A DNA stretch of 64,000 nt from Stentor coeruleus. Taxonomy: Eukaryota > Ciliophora > Heterotrichea > Heterotrichida > Stentoridae. A program made the position numbers and the translations under genes. Each line of letters starts with the position of its first letter. Within the stretch, counting starts at the first letter, position 1. Positions 1-8,848 of this stretch are shown piece after piece. The notes beneath the pieces are model-generated. The model was given only the letters and a program-made list of their open reading frames with translations. It was not told the origin of the DNA and did no database searches. The DNA lies in the NCBI GenBank assembly GCA_001970955.1, contig MPUH01000092.1, forward strand, positions 1 through 64,000, read 5' to 3'.

Positions 1-1
1 G

Positions 2-3000
2 ATTGAAATTAAGCCCCCAGTACCTAAAGTAGATATTAAACCTCCAGCACCTAAAGTAGATATAAAGCCTCCAGCACCAAAAGTTGATATTAAAGGCAAA
101 AAATCAAGCTCATCTTCATCATCATCAAGCAGTAAAAAGAAGAAGATTGAAATTAAGCCCCCAGCACCTAAAGTAGACATTAAACCTCCAGCACCGAAAG
201 TTGATGTAAAAGTTCCAGATATTAAAGGCAAAAAATCTAGCTCGTCTTCATCATCATCAAGTAGTAAAAAGAAGAAGATTGAAATTAAGCCTCCTGCACC
301 TAAAGTAGATGTTAAACCTCCTACTCCAAAAGTTGATATTAAAGCCAAAAAATCAAGTTCGTCTTCATCATCATCATCAAGCAGTAAAAAGAAGAAAGTT
401 GAAATTAAACCCCCAGCACCTAAAGTAGATATTAAACCTCCAGCACCAAAAGTTGATTTGAAAATAAAGAAATCTAGTTCATCATCATCTTCTTCTAACA
501 GTAAAAAGAAGAAAATTGAAATTAAACCCCCAACACCTAAAATTGATATTAAGTCTCCCACTCCTATTAAAGCTAAGAAATCAAGTTCATCAAGCTCTTC
601 AAGCTCATCATCTTCTTCAAGCTTTGGCAAAAAGCTAGATTTTTCTGTACCTAAAGGAAAGGTTGATGTCAGGCCTCCTGGCATAAGCCAACCCCATAAA
701 AATTCAAGTTCATCATCTTCTTCAAGCAGTAAAAAGAAAACATTAGGAATTAAAACTAATATTAAGCCTCCTTCTGGAAATATTGATACTAAACCTCCAG
801 GTGCTAGAGTAGATGTAAAGCCTCCAGGAGCTCATGTTGATATTAAACCTCCAGTCACCAAAGTAGACGTAAAACCCCCTGGAGCTCACGTCGATATAAA
901 ACCTCCTGGCGCTCATATTGATGTAAAACCTCCAAGTATTGGAATCAAAGGAAAGAAATCGAGTTCATCGTCATCTTCTTCCTCATCAGGCAAGAAAAAA
1001 ATTGGTGGAGGAGTTAAAGTTGATGTTAAACCTCCAGTCACCAAAGTAGATGTAAAACCCCCTGGAGCTCACGTCGATATAAAACCTCCTGGTGCTCATG
1101 TTGATGTAAAACCTCCAAGTGTTAATATCAAAGGAAAGAAATCAAGTTCGTCGTCATCTTCTTCATCAGGCAAGAAGAAAATTGGAGGAGCTAAAGTTGA
1201 TATCAAACCTCCAGGTGCAAAAGTAGATATAAAGCCTCCAAGTGTTGGAATCAAAGGAAAGAAATCGAGTTCATCTTCATCAAGCTCATCTTCATCATCA
1301 GACAAGAAGAAAGTCGGTGGAGGAGTTAAAGTAGACGTGAAACCTCCAGCTACCAAAGTAGATGTAAAGCCCCCTGGAGCTCATGTCGATATAAAACCTC
1401 CTGGAGCTCATGTTGATGTTAAACCTCCTGGTGCTCATGTTGATGTAAAACCTCCAAGTGTTAATATCAAAGGAAAGAAATCAAGTTCTTCATCGTCTTC
1501 TTCATCAAGTAAGAGAAAAGTTGGTGGGGGAGTTAAAGTTGATGTTAAACCTCCAGTTACCAAAGTAGACGTAAAACCCCCTGGAGCTCATATCGATGTA
1601 AAACCTCCTGGCGCTCATGTTGATGTAAAACCTCCAAGTGTTAATATCAAAGGAAAGAAATCAAGTTCTTCATCGTCTTCTTCATCAGGCAAGAAGAAAA
1701 TTGGTGGAGGAGTTAAAGTTGATGTCAAACCTCCAGGTACAAAAGTAGATATAAATCTTCCAAATGCTGGAATCAAAGGAAAGAAATGGAGTTCATCTTC
1801 GTCATCATCTTCTTATTCATCAGGCAAGAAAAAAATTGGTGGAGGAGTTAAAGTTGATGTTAAACCTCCAGTTACCAAAGTAGATGTAAAACCCCCTGGA
1901 GCTCATGTTGATGTAAAACCCCCTGGAGCTCATGTTGATGTAAAACCCCCTGGAGCTCATGTTGATGTAAAGCCCCCTGGAGCTCATGTCGGTGTAAAAC
2001 CTCCAAGTGTTAATATCAAAGGAAAGAAATCAAGTTCTTCATCGTCTTCTTCATCAGGTAAGAAGAAAATTGGTGGAGGAGTTAAAGTTGATGTTAAACC
2101 TCCAGTTGCCAAAGTAGACATAAAACCCCCTGGAGCTCATGTTGATGTAAAACCCCCTGGAGCTCATGTCGATGTAAAACCTCCTGGCGCACATGTTGAT
2201 GTTAAACCTCAAAATGTTAATATCAAAGGAAAGAAATCAAGTTCATCATCATCTTCTTCATCAGGCAAGAAGAAAATTGGTGGAGGAGTTAAAGTTGATG
2301 TCAAACCTCCAGGTGCAAAAGTTGACATAAAACCTCCAAGTGTTGGAATCAAAGGAAAGAAATCAAGCTCATCTTCATCAAGCTCATCTTCATCAAGCTC
2401 ATCTTCTTCATCAGGCAAGAAGAAAATTGGTGGAGGTGCTAAAGTAGATGTTAAACCTCCAGGTGCTCATATTGATGTTAAACCTCCAGGTGTTCATACT
2501 GATATTAAACCTCAGGGTGCAAAAGTGGATGTCAAGCCCCCAGCCACAAAAGTTGATATCAAAACTCCAAGTGTTGATATTAAAGGAAAGAAGAAGTCAA
2601 GTTCATCTTCATCATCATCATCTTCATCATCATCAGGTAAAAAGAAAATTGGTGGTGGAGTTAAAACTGATGTTAAGCCACCTAATGTTCAAACAAATAT
2701 AAAACCTCCAGGAGCTCATGTTGAAGTTAAACCACCAGCTGGTCATATTGATGCAAAAGCTCCAACTGGTAAAATTGATGTTAAGGCTCCAAGTGTTGAC
2801 ATCAAAGGTAAAAAGAAATCATCTTCATCATCATCGTCTTCTTCATCATCATCAGGCAAGAAGAAAATTGGTGGAGGAGTCAAAGTTGATGTTAAACCTC
2901 CAGGTGCTCATATAGATTCCAAACTTCCAGGTGCAAATATTAAAGCCAAGAAATCCAGCTCATCATCCTCTTCATCAGGTAAAAGAAAGAAAGCTGGTGC

Positions 3001-3780
3001 CTCAATAGATATTAAAGGAGCAGGATCTAAAGTTGATGTTAAAGGCCCAGGTGCAAGTATTGGAATAAAAGCAAAAGGATCAAGTTCTTCATCTTCTTCA
3101 TCATCATCTTCAGGAAAGAAAAAGAAAGCTGGCATCTCAGTAGATGTAAAATCTTCAGCAGTGAAGACTGACATAAAATCGCCCACAGGTGTAAAACCTC
3201 CAGCAGGAAAAGTTGACGTAAAAGTTCCGGCAGGTAAATCTGGGGCTAAGAAATCTAGTTCATCATCATCCTCATCATCATCATCTTCATCATCATCCTC
3301 ATCGTCTAAAAAGAAAACAATTACTGCTCAAGTGAAAAGCCCAACTGCCAAAGATATTAAAATACCTATCCGACCACCAAGTGGCCAAGGCATAGGTTCT
3401 GGCTCAAGAGGTAAAAAATCAAGCTCATCCTCATCTTCTTCAAACAAAAAGAAAGCCTCAGTCAAACCTCCTCCAATCAGACCAGGAGCTGCATCTCCTG
3501 CTAACAAGCATGGACCTCCATCACCAGCTGTAAGACCAGGTGCAGCATCACCTGCAAACAGATCACAAGTTAAACCTCCTGAAGCTAGCAAAGGTAAAGC
3601 AGGTAAAAAATCATCCTCATCATCATCATCTTCATCTTCTTCGTCATCTTCATCTTCATCAAAGAAAAGAAAAGTTACAAAGAAAAAATCTAGTTCCAGC
3701 TCAAGTTCAAGCTCGAGCTCAAGTTCTAGTTCTTCTAGTCTCAGCTCATCTGCAAGAATTAAAAAAGCGAGACTTGAAGA
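2..3780 (+). repeat. Coding minisatellite: KPP units and poly-Ser tracts
   Basis: The DNA is an in-frame compound repeat. Near-identical 27-nt units coding for VDVKPPGAH-like peptides occur in clusters of two to five, separated by mixed tca/agc/tct/tcg serine tracts. Serine codons are varied rather than a single trinucleotide run, which argues for selection on the protein and not only replication slippage. The cluster at about 1880-1990 has almost identical consecutive 27-nt units, suggesting recent expansion. Confidence 0.85.
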
Positions 3781-4234
3781 AAGGGCAAAGAAACGTAATG
3801 AAGAGAAAAATAAACCTAAAGATGTGAAATCGCCTTCATCTTCTGATGTATCTGACACTGAAAATGATTTAGTTAAAAATGCAACAAAAGATCAAGCAAG
3901 TAAATTCCTTGACATAATTTGCAATGTCCTCGGAATTCCTAAAGTTTCTGATGGAGAAAAAGACTCGTATTTCTCAGAATCAACGGTAAGCATCAAGAAA
4001 TTCGAAGAAGCTATGAATAAAATGCTTCCTAACCACAACTTTAATACTAGCAGCTTATTAAAGATCAATCAGCTTATGCACACAGCGTTTGGCAAAATTC
4101 AATTGAAACCTAAAGAAGGGTTTAATGTGCTTATGAGTTCTGGGATTATGCCAGATACTGAGGAGGTTGACAAACAGCAAGCATCCTTCGCTTTATCAAG
4201 ATCATTCAAATACATGATTTTAAGAAATGGATAA
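2..4234 (+). CDS. Ser-tract / KPP-repeat low-complexity protein, 5' partial
   Basis: The reading frame is open from the first bases of the window to a TAA at 4234, so the N terminus lies outside; about 1410 residues are visible. It alternates two modules some twenty times: poly-serine blocks of 8-18 residues bracketed by Lys (KGKKSSSSSSS... then GKKK), and runs of a 9-residue unit close to VDVKPPGAH or VDIKPPAPK. From about 3,700 the repeats stop and a basic/charged linker is followed by a non-repetitive C-terminal domain of roughly 115 residues (about 3880-4230) that I do not recognise. The composition recalls Nopp140/SRP40-type or mineral/matrix-associated Ser-Lys proteins, but there is no sequence proof of either. 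Ser tracts beside Lys would be candidates for heavy phosphorylation (inference). A start codon inside the window (TTG at 458) is not credible because the repeats continue upstream. Confidence 0.8.
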   Translation: MEIKPPVPKVDIKPPAPKVDIKPPAPKVDIKGKKSSSSSSSSSSKKKKIEIKPPAPKVDIKPPAPKVDVKVPDIKGKKSSSSSSSSSSKKKKIEIKPPAPKVDVKPPTPKVDIKAKKSSSSSSSSSSSKKKKVEIKPPAPKVDIKPPAPKVDLKIKKSSSSSSSSNSKKKKIEIKPPTPKIDIKSPTPIKAKKSSSSSSSSSSSSSSFGKKLDFSVPKGKVDVRPPGISQPHKNSSSSSSSSSKKKTLGIKTNIKPPSGNIDTKPPGARVDVKPPGAHVDIKPPVTKVDVKPPGAHVDIKPPGAHIDVKPPSIGIKGKKSSSSSSSSSSGKKKIGGGVKVDVKPPVTKVDVKPPGAHVDIKPPGAHVDVKPPSVNIKGKKSSSSSSSSSGKKKIGGAKVDIKPPGAKVDIKPPSVGIKGKKSSSSSSSSSSSSDKKKVGGGVKVDVKPPATKVDVKPPGAHVDIKPPGAHVDVKPPGAHVDVKPPSVNIKGKKSSSSSSSSSSKRKVGGGVKVDVKPPVTKVDVKPPGAHIDVKPPGAHVDVKPPSVNIKGKKSSSSSSSSSGKKKIGGGVKVDVKPPGTKVDINLPNAGIKGKKWSSSSSSSSYSSGKKKIGGGVKVDVKPPVTKVDVKPPGAHVDVKPPGAHVDVKPPGAHVDVKPPGAHVGVKPPSVNIKGKKSSSSSSSSSGKKKIGGGVKVDVKPPVAKVDIKPPGAHVDVKPPGAHVDVKPPGAHVDVKPQNVNIKGKKSSSSSSSSSGKKKIGGGVKVDVKPPGAKVDIKPPSVGIKGKKSSSSSSSSSSSSSSSSSGKKKIGGGAKVDVKPPGAHIDVKPPGVHTDIKPQGAKVDVKPPATKVDIKTPSVDIKGKKKSSSSSSSSSSSSSGKKKIGGGVKTDVKPPNVQTNIKPPGAHVEVKPPAGHIDAKAPTGKIDVKAPSVDIKGKKKSSSSSSSSSSSSGKKKIGGGVKVDVKPPGAHIDSKLPGANIKAKKSSSSSSSSGKRKKAGASIDIKGAGSKVDVKGPGASIGIKAKGSSSSSSSSSSSGKKKKAGISVDVKSSAVKTDIKSPTGVKPPAGKVDVKVPAGKSGAKKSSSSSSSSSSSSSSSSSSKKKTITAQVKSPTAKDIKIPIRPPSGQGIGSGSRGKKSSSSSSSSNKKKASVKPPPIRPGAASPANKHGPPSPAVRPGAASPANRSQVKPPEASKGKAGKKSSSSSSSSSSSSSSSSSKKRKVTKKKSSSSSSSSSSSSSSSSSLSSSARIKKARLEERAKKRNEEKNKPKDVKSPSSSDVSDTENDLVKNATKDQASKFLDIICNVLGIPKVSDGEKDSYFSESTVSIKKFEEAMNKMLPNHNFNTSSLLKINQLMHTAFGKIQLKPKEGFNVLMSSGIMPDTEEVDKQQASFALSRSFKYMILRNG

Positions 4235-4428
4235 TCAATTTAACTTCTAAAATCTTCACATCTTTTAATATATTCACTTATAGATATATAGTTGCTGATA
4301 ATGCTTTTAGTATAAACTTGCCCATTTAATAAAATATCTTTCCTACAAAATAATTTTTTGATTATATTAAAAATTCATAAATCCTTCCACTTTGCGAATT
4401 ATGCATTTAAAATCAAAGATTAAAATAA

Positions 4429-5844
4429 ATGGACGAGTTCTCAGAAAACGAATACGGCGAAGAAAATTCCCACCAAATGGAAGAAGACATGTCAAAACCC
4501 ACTTTTCCAAGTCCTTCTCCCGGCAAAAACGTTTCAAGTTCAGTTCAAGAGTTCTTAAAGCAATCTAGCGAAATCCAAGAGGAAATCCGCAAACTCTCAG
4601 AACTCTGCCAACAAATCTCCCCAAAAAAAGACAGTTTTATAGAAGAAGCGCCTCGAAGCAAAGAAGAATATGAGCAAAACAGTATAATTTGGGAACAACT
4701 GAATAACTTATTAACAACACATGGTTTTAATCCAATAGCTGTTTATAGAGATGAATACGATCAAGACAATCCTGATATAAACTCTCTAAGTGATACTTTA
4801 GTTGAGGTTATTACAGAATATTCAAACCTTTCACGAAACTTTGAAGAAATGAAATCCTCATATGCAGGACTTGAAGAAGAGTTTAAAGAACTTCAGACTG
4901 CACTTGAGAAATCGAAAAAACTAGAATCACAATATAAGGATTTGGATAAAATAAATAGACAATTGCAAGAAAAACTTAACAAATGCAAAGTGGAATTGAG
5001 AGGGAAGGATGAAGCACTGGCTAAAGCGACTACAGGTAAAGCTAAACCTGTTGGAGACAAGTTGGTGAATGTTTTTAAAGCGTTTATGGAGCAGGAGTAT
5101 AATCCTATGAGGGATAATGATGCTAAAGTTATGGCGATTATACAGAACTATGAAGAACAGAAACAGAAACTTATAGGAGAAATATCTAATTACAAAAAGG
5201 AGCTGGAAAGTATAAATAATTCATTTAAGAAGCAAAAAGAAAGAAGTATTGAAGATGCTGAATATGAACAAAAAAGAAGAGCAAGAACTAATCTAAGCGA
5301 ATCAATTGACCCTGAATCTAACGATAAAATAAGAGTTTTGATGAATGCTGTCAAGCAACTAAGCTTAAAATCTTATCAAGACATCCCAAATGCTCTAAAT
5401 AAAATCCAGCAAGTTATGCTTACTCTTCCTGGAATCGACAAATTTGTCAAGCAAATCTGTGAAGAAATCATGCTTAGTCCATCATCAAGACTTGATGAAG
5501 TCCTTGAAACATTAAAGGAAATAAAAAGACGCCTCCAAATTCTCGAGAAATTCCGCCAATCTGTTTTTGAAAATCTTGCATCGAATAATGAAAATGAAGT
5601 AAATGAAAAAATACGCGGCCTATCGTATTTTTGCAAATTGTTTGAAGTCAAGCCGAAAGACGATATTATAAATTCAATTGAGAGTATTTTTTTCTTTGTC
5701 CATGAAATCAAAATGTTTTTAGCCGTAATAGTCATTTAGTTCTCGAGAAAGTCACTTGGACTGCAGAGTGATTGCGGAGTTAAAATTGTTCTTGAGGAAG
5801 TTATGAAAAATATTCAGCCAGAACCAGTAGGATATTTTAGATAA
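4429..5844 (+). CDS. CEP70-like centrosome/basal-body coiled-coil protein
   Basis: Two exons (4429-5724 and 5740-5844) joined by a 15-nt intron in phase 0 give a 466-residue protein. Without splicing the frame ends in the intron at TAG. The N-terminal part contains the CEP70-like motif around WEQLNNLLTTHGFNPI (residues about 88-103), comparable to the W-x-x-(I/L)-N-x-L-L-x-x-H-G signature of animal CEP70, followed by long coiled coil (about 125-290) and a helical C-terminal region that in CEP70 follows the coiled coil. CEP70 binds gamma-tubulin at centrosomes and supports microtubule nucleation and ciliogenesis; a basal-body role here is inference. The start ATG is preceded by AAAATAA, like other starts in this window. 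A damaged duplicate of part of this gene lies just downstream. Family assignment rests on the short motif, architecture and length. Confidence 0.72.
5725..5739 (+). other. 15-nt intron
   Basis: GTAATAGTCATTTAG sits exactly where the CEP70-like frame would otherwise stop. Removing it restores a frame that continues to 5844. Fifteen-nt GTA...TAG introns are the hallmark of Stentor. Confidence 0.85.
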
Positions 5845-5890
5845 TTACAGAATTTAGTTATTGGATAAAAATTATATGTTGAAAAGTTTT

Positions 5891-5994
5891 AAGGATTTGA
5901 TAAATCAATAGATAAATGTAGGAAAAACTTAACAAATGGAAATTTGAATTGAGAGGAAAGGATAAGCACTGGCTAAAATGGCAATTGGTAAAGG
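5891..5994 (+). pseudogene. Decayed duplicate of a CEP70-like gene segment
   Basis: This stretch matches 4936-5042 of the upstream CEP70-like gene base for base over long blocks (for example GAAAAACTTAACAAATG and AAGCACTGGCTAAA) with substitutions and small indels. It has no open frame and lies directly after the parent gene stop, so it is a local partial duplication that has lost function. Confidence 0.75.
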
Positions 5995-6052
5995 GTGAAT
6001 TATATATTAATTTTATTGATTTTTAAAATTAGCATTAAAAATAGTTTAATAT

Positions 6053-6186
6053 ATTATTCTAAATAAGGAAAGATTAATTAGATCCATATAAAAATATGTG
6101 AGTTTAAAGTAATTAATAAATTATTCTAAATAAGGAAAGACTAATTAGATCCATATAAAAATATGTGAGTTTAAAGTAATATTTAA
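6053..6186. repeat. Tandem duplication, 67-bp unit x 2
   Basis: Two head-to-tail copies (6053-6119 and 6120-6186) beginning ATTATTCTAAATAAGGAAAG differ at only a few bases. The second copy runs up to the 3' end of the minus-strand gene at 6187, so its end borders or overlaps that gene's 3' untranslated region. The rest of 5845-6186 contains the CEP70 fragment and AT-rich sequence. Confidence 0.85.
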
Positions 6187-8049
6187 TTATTCTATTTCAA
6201 CTATAAATTTTCTTAGAACATCAAAGTTCATCATAATTATCTCGAAATCATTTGAATCTCTCACTATTTTTTTAATATTTTCCGCGAATATATTCCTATA
6301 CATGTCATAATCATGATTACTTATAGAAAAACCTTTGTGAAAATCTTGCATTTCTTTCTTATACTTGCTATTTACTTTGAGGCAAAGAATTCGCTCTATT
6401 GATTTTGCATAATTTTTGAATTTCTCACTGTTAAAGTTTGAGAAAAAATTGCAAAGCGGACTTTTTAAAAGACTCTTGTGGATTTTAACTGCAGCTGTAG
6501 TCCATACTTCTTGTGCCCCATATTTCTGACTGAATTTGCAGATGTCATCTTGACAGAGTTTATGAGCTTTGGTATAAACATCATAATTTAATGCTGCCTC
6601 ATTTATAAGGAGCTCATACTTTTTATTTGGAAAAACAGTAAAATCTTTTATATTATCTGTAACTCTATTTCTCTTTTTTGATATTTTCAGATTTAAAGCA
6701 CTACTATCTACTACCTTTGAGCATTGAATCATTTCTTTTTCTTGTATATTTTTAGCTATAATGCTTGAAAAATGCCTTATCCTTATCTTGTTGTGAGGCA
6801 AAATTGATTTTTCAAAAGATTCTTCTAAAGGGACTATAGTAGTATATAGAGGTAGTCTACTTTCATTAAGATGAAATCTGCTTTCATCCATTTCAGTTTT
6901 GAATGAAGTTTCATTCATTGCCAAAGATTCACTATCTTCCTGATATTCAAATGGTTCATTTAATTTTACAGCTTCAATTTTAAGTAAAAGCCACCCTTTT
7001 TCTGTATCTTTGATGAAGATTAATTGAAGTTCATCAATGCTTTTATTATAATTTTTGGCAAATTTATGAGAAAAAATTAGATAAAGTTTTTGAATCATTG
7101 CATTTACTTCTGGAATAGAAACTTTGATTTGATAAGGAATTAAGCATTTTGTGTCTTGAGGATTTATAACATAAAGTTCCTCAGGTCTTTTAAATCTTTC
7201 ATCAGTATTAGGTTTCAATCTTTGTATTAAATTAGTGCAAGATTTCATGCCATTAATATTTTCTAATTTTGGCATAAAATGCTCTGATCTATGGCGTTCA
7301 TGAGTTAATCTTTTATTTATGTGAGCTCTTTTGGCTATATCCATTTGCTCCTTTAGATATAATGGGATATTTAACTCAGTTGTAATTTTAGACGGACTAG
7401 AATGATTAATATCCACTGAGCTTGTTATTGTTTTTTCAGGGAAATCTGCTTTATGGACTAAATAATATTTATTGTAACTATTTTTCTTAGAATGTGTGAT
7501 TAAAATAGAAGCCTTTTTCCCCAAGGGCTTAATAAACTCTTGGTAGTACCCAATTTCTTTTTCTGGAGAAATCAGCATATTTCTAAGTTTTTCTAAAGAC
7601 ATAATAAAAATAATTTTTCCATCAAGAGGTTTAAAACTGCATATAGGAAAACCTGAAGAAAACCGTAATATATTTATAAACTTATCAATAACTTCATAGC
7701 CTGAAGATATAACAAGCTTAGTCTTATATGTAAACAAATATGCTTGTTTTTGAGTAACATAGAGTGTTGAAGGGATTTTTAAATCTGATGCTAATTTATG
7801 ATATGATAAGAGTAGTGGGAAAATTTGAAAATTCCTCACTGCAAAAAGGCTTGAAGGGATATAGTTGCTAATTTTTGTGCAATACTTTTCTTGGCATTTG
7901 GATAGTTTTTGCTGCAAATGCTTTCGGAACTTTGAGTGGTAGTTTTTCAAGCATTGCTGAGATTTGAGAATGTTAACGGTACGAGTGTAATCATGAAGAG
8001 ACTCGATTAATTCTGCATAAGAAATGCTTGTCTGTTGGTTGCTTGACAT
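6187..8049 (-). CDS. Unrecognised protein family, member A
   Basis: A 620-residue intronless frame starting MSSNQQTSISYAEL. I do not recognise the family. It is clearly paralogous to the plus-strand gene at 13252-15094 over the whole length. Shared blocks are an N-terminal basic helix (SQQCLKNYHSKFR versus SQQSLKNYQAQYR), F-x-I-F-P-L-L-x-S-Y, FPICSFK/FPICIFK, GYYQEFI/GYYQHFI followed by GKKA-x-ILITH, TNLIQR, a central F-I-K-D-x-x-x-G-W-L-x-L-x-I-E-A-x-K-L block, and a C-terminal helical region ending in a conserved MNFDVLRKF-like segment. The N-terminal third has no signal peptide or membrane segment. The pairing suggests a duplicated, lineage-specific family; a decayed third copy lies at 15220-15583. 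Function unknown. Confidence 0.85.
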   Translation of the reverse strand: MSSNQQTSISYAELIESLHDYTRTVNILKSQQCLKNYHSKFRKHLQQKLSKCQEKYCTKISNYIPSSLFAVRNFQIFPLLLSYHKLASDLKIPSTLYVTQKQAYLFTYKTKLVISSGYEVIDKFINILRFSSGFPICSFKPLDGKIIFIMSLEKLRNMLISPEKEIGYYQEFIKPLGKKASILITHSKKNSYNKYYLVHKADFPEKTITSSVDINHSSPSKITTELNIPLYLKEQMDIAKRAHINKRLTHERHRSEHFMPKLENINGMKSCTNLIQRLKPNTDERFKRPEELYVINPQDTKCLIPYQIKVSIPEVNAMIQKLYLIFSHKFAKNYNKSIDELQLIFIKDTEKGWLLLKIEAVKLNEPFEYQEDSESLAMNETSFKTEMDESRFHLNESRLPLYTTIVPLEESFEKSILPHNKIRIRHFSSIIAKNIQEKEMIQCSKVVDSSALNLKISKKRNRVTDNIKDFTVFPNKKYELLINEAALNYDVYTKAHKLCQDDICKFSQKYGAQEVWTTAAVKIHKSLLKSPLCNFFSNFNSEKFKNYAKSIERILCLKVNSKYKKEMQDFHKGFSISNHDYDMYRNIFAENIKKIVRDSNDFEIIMMNFDVLRKFIVEIE

Positions 8050-8848
8050 AGCTTGTTCTCTATTATAATATATATTACTCTCGCCTTTACAAAGATAAAT
8101 TATGTCAATTCAGCCAAAAAAATCAATTATTAAACATTTCCCTTTTAGAAACTTAATGAAATCAAGTTCTTTTATTTCCTTTAGGTTTAATTAATATGTG
8201 ATCCTTAAACTTATGAAATTATTAAACGAAATTCCCTTTATTTTCAAAAAAATCCTTAAGCATTCGAAATGTAATAGAAATTAATGCTACTTATATTTTT
8301 CATAGACAACTCTTAAAAAATTAAGCTATCTTAAAGTTCAATTATTAAAAGAAAGTATTATTCATGCTATAACCAAATGAATAATTTTTAAGCTTTTATA
8401 TATTTGATTATACAAAATTCAATTTAGCCTTCTAATTGGTTTGATGCCTAAAATTTTACTATATCAAACCATTATTTTTATTATATTAAAATCAAGCGTG
8501 AATCCTATCAAAAAACACTTATAAATATTCGCTGTAAAAAGTTAAAAAAAAGCAATATCTCTAAATCAAAATATTTTTTTTATAAAATATAGTTTTAGTC
8601 TAAAATCACATAAATATAATTTCCATTTTCCATTATATTAATATCACAGTTTATCTCTGGCTTTTTACTAACTATTTCTCTCGGTAGCAGTTTCTATTAT
8701 ATAATCATATAAATTATCTAACATTACAATTATACGCTAAGCATAGACTATTAAATTTCACATTACCCAAACTGCATATATAATCTCCATGTTATAACTA
8801 TATAATTCAAAAAGTTCATTTAACTAAAAGTACTATAAATTATTATAA
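8050..8848. other. Intergenic, divergent promoters
   Basis: About 800 bp of very AT-rich DNA between two divergently transcribed genes. It must contain both promoters, but I see no recognisable motif, repeat or further gene. Confidence 0.6.

Noticed and set aside
1096-3858. Long minus-strand acidic ORFs (1096-1356, 2209-2418, 2908-3186, 3328-3858)
   Set aside because: They are antisense reflections of the Ser/KPP repeats: tca/tct runs read as Asp/Glu/Leu. No independent content.
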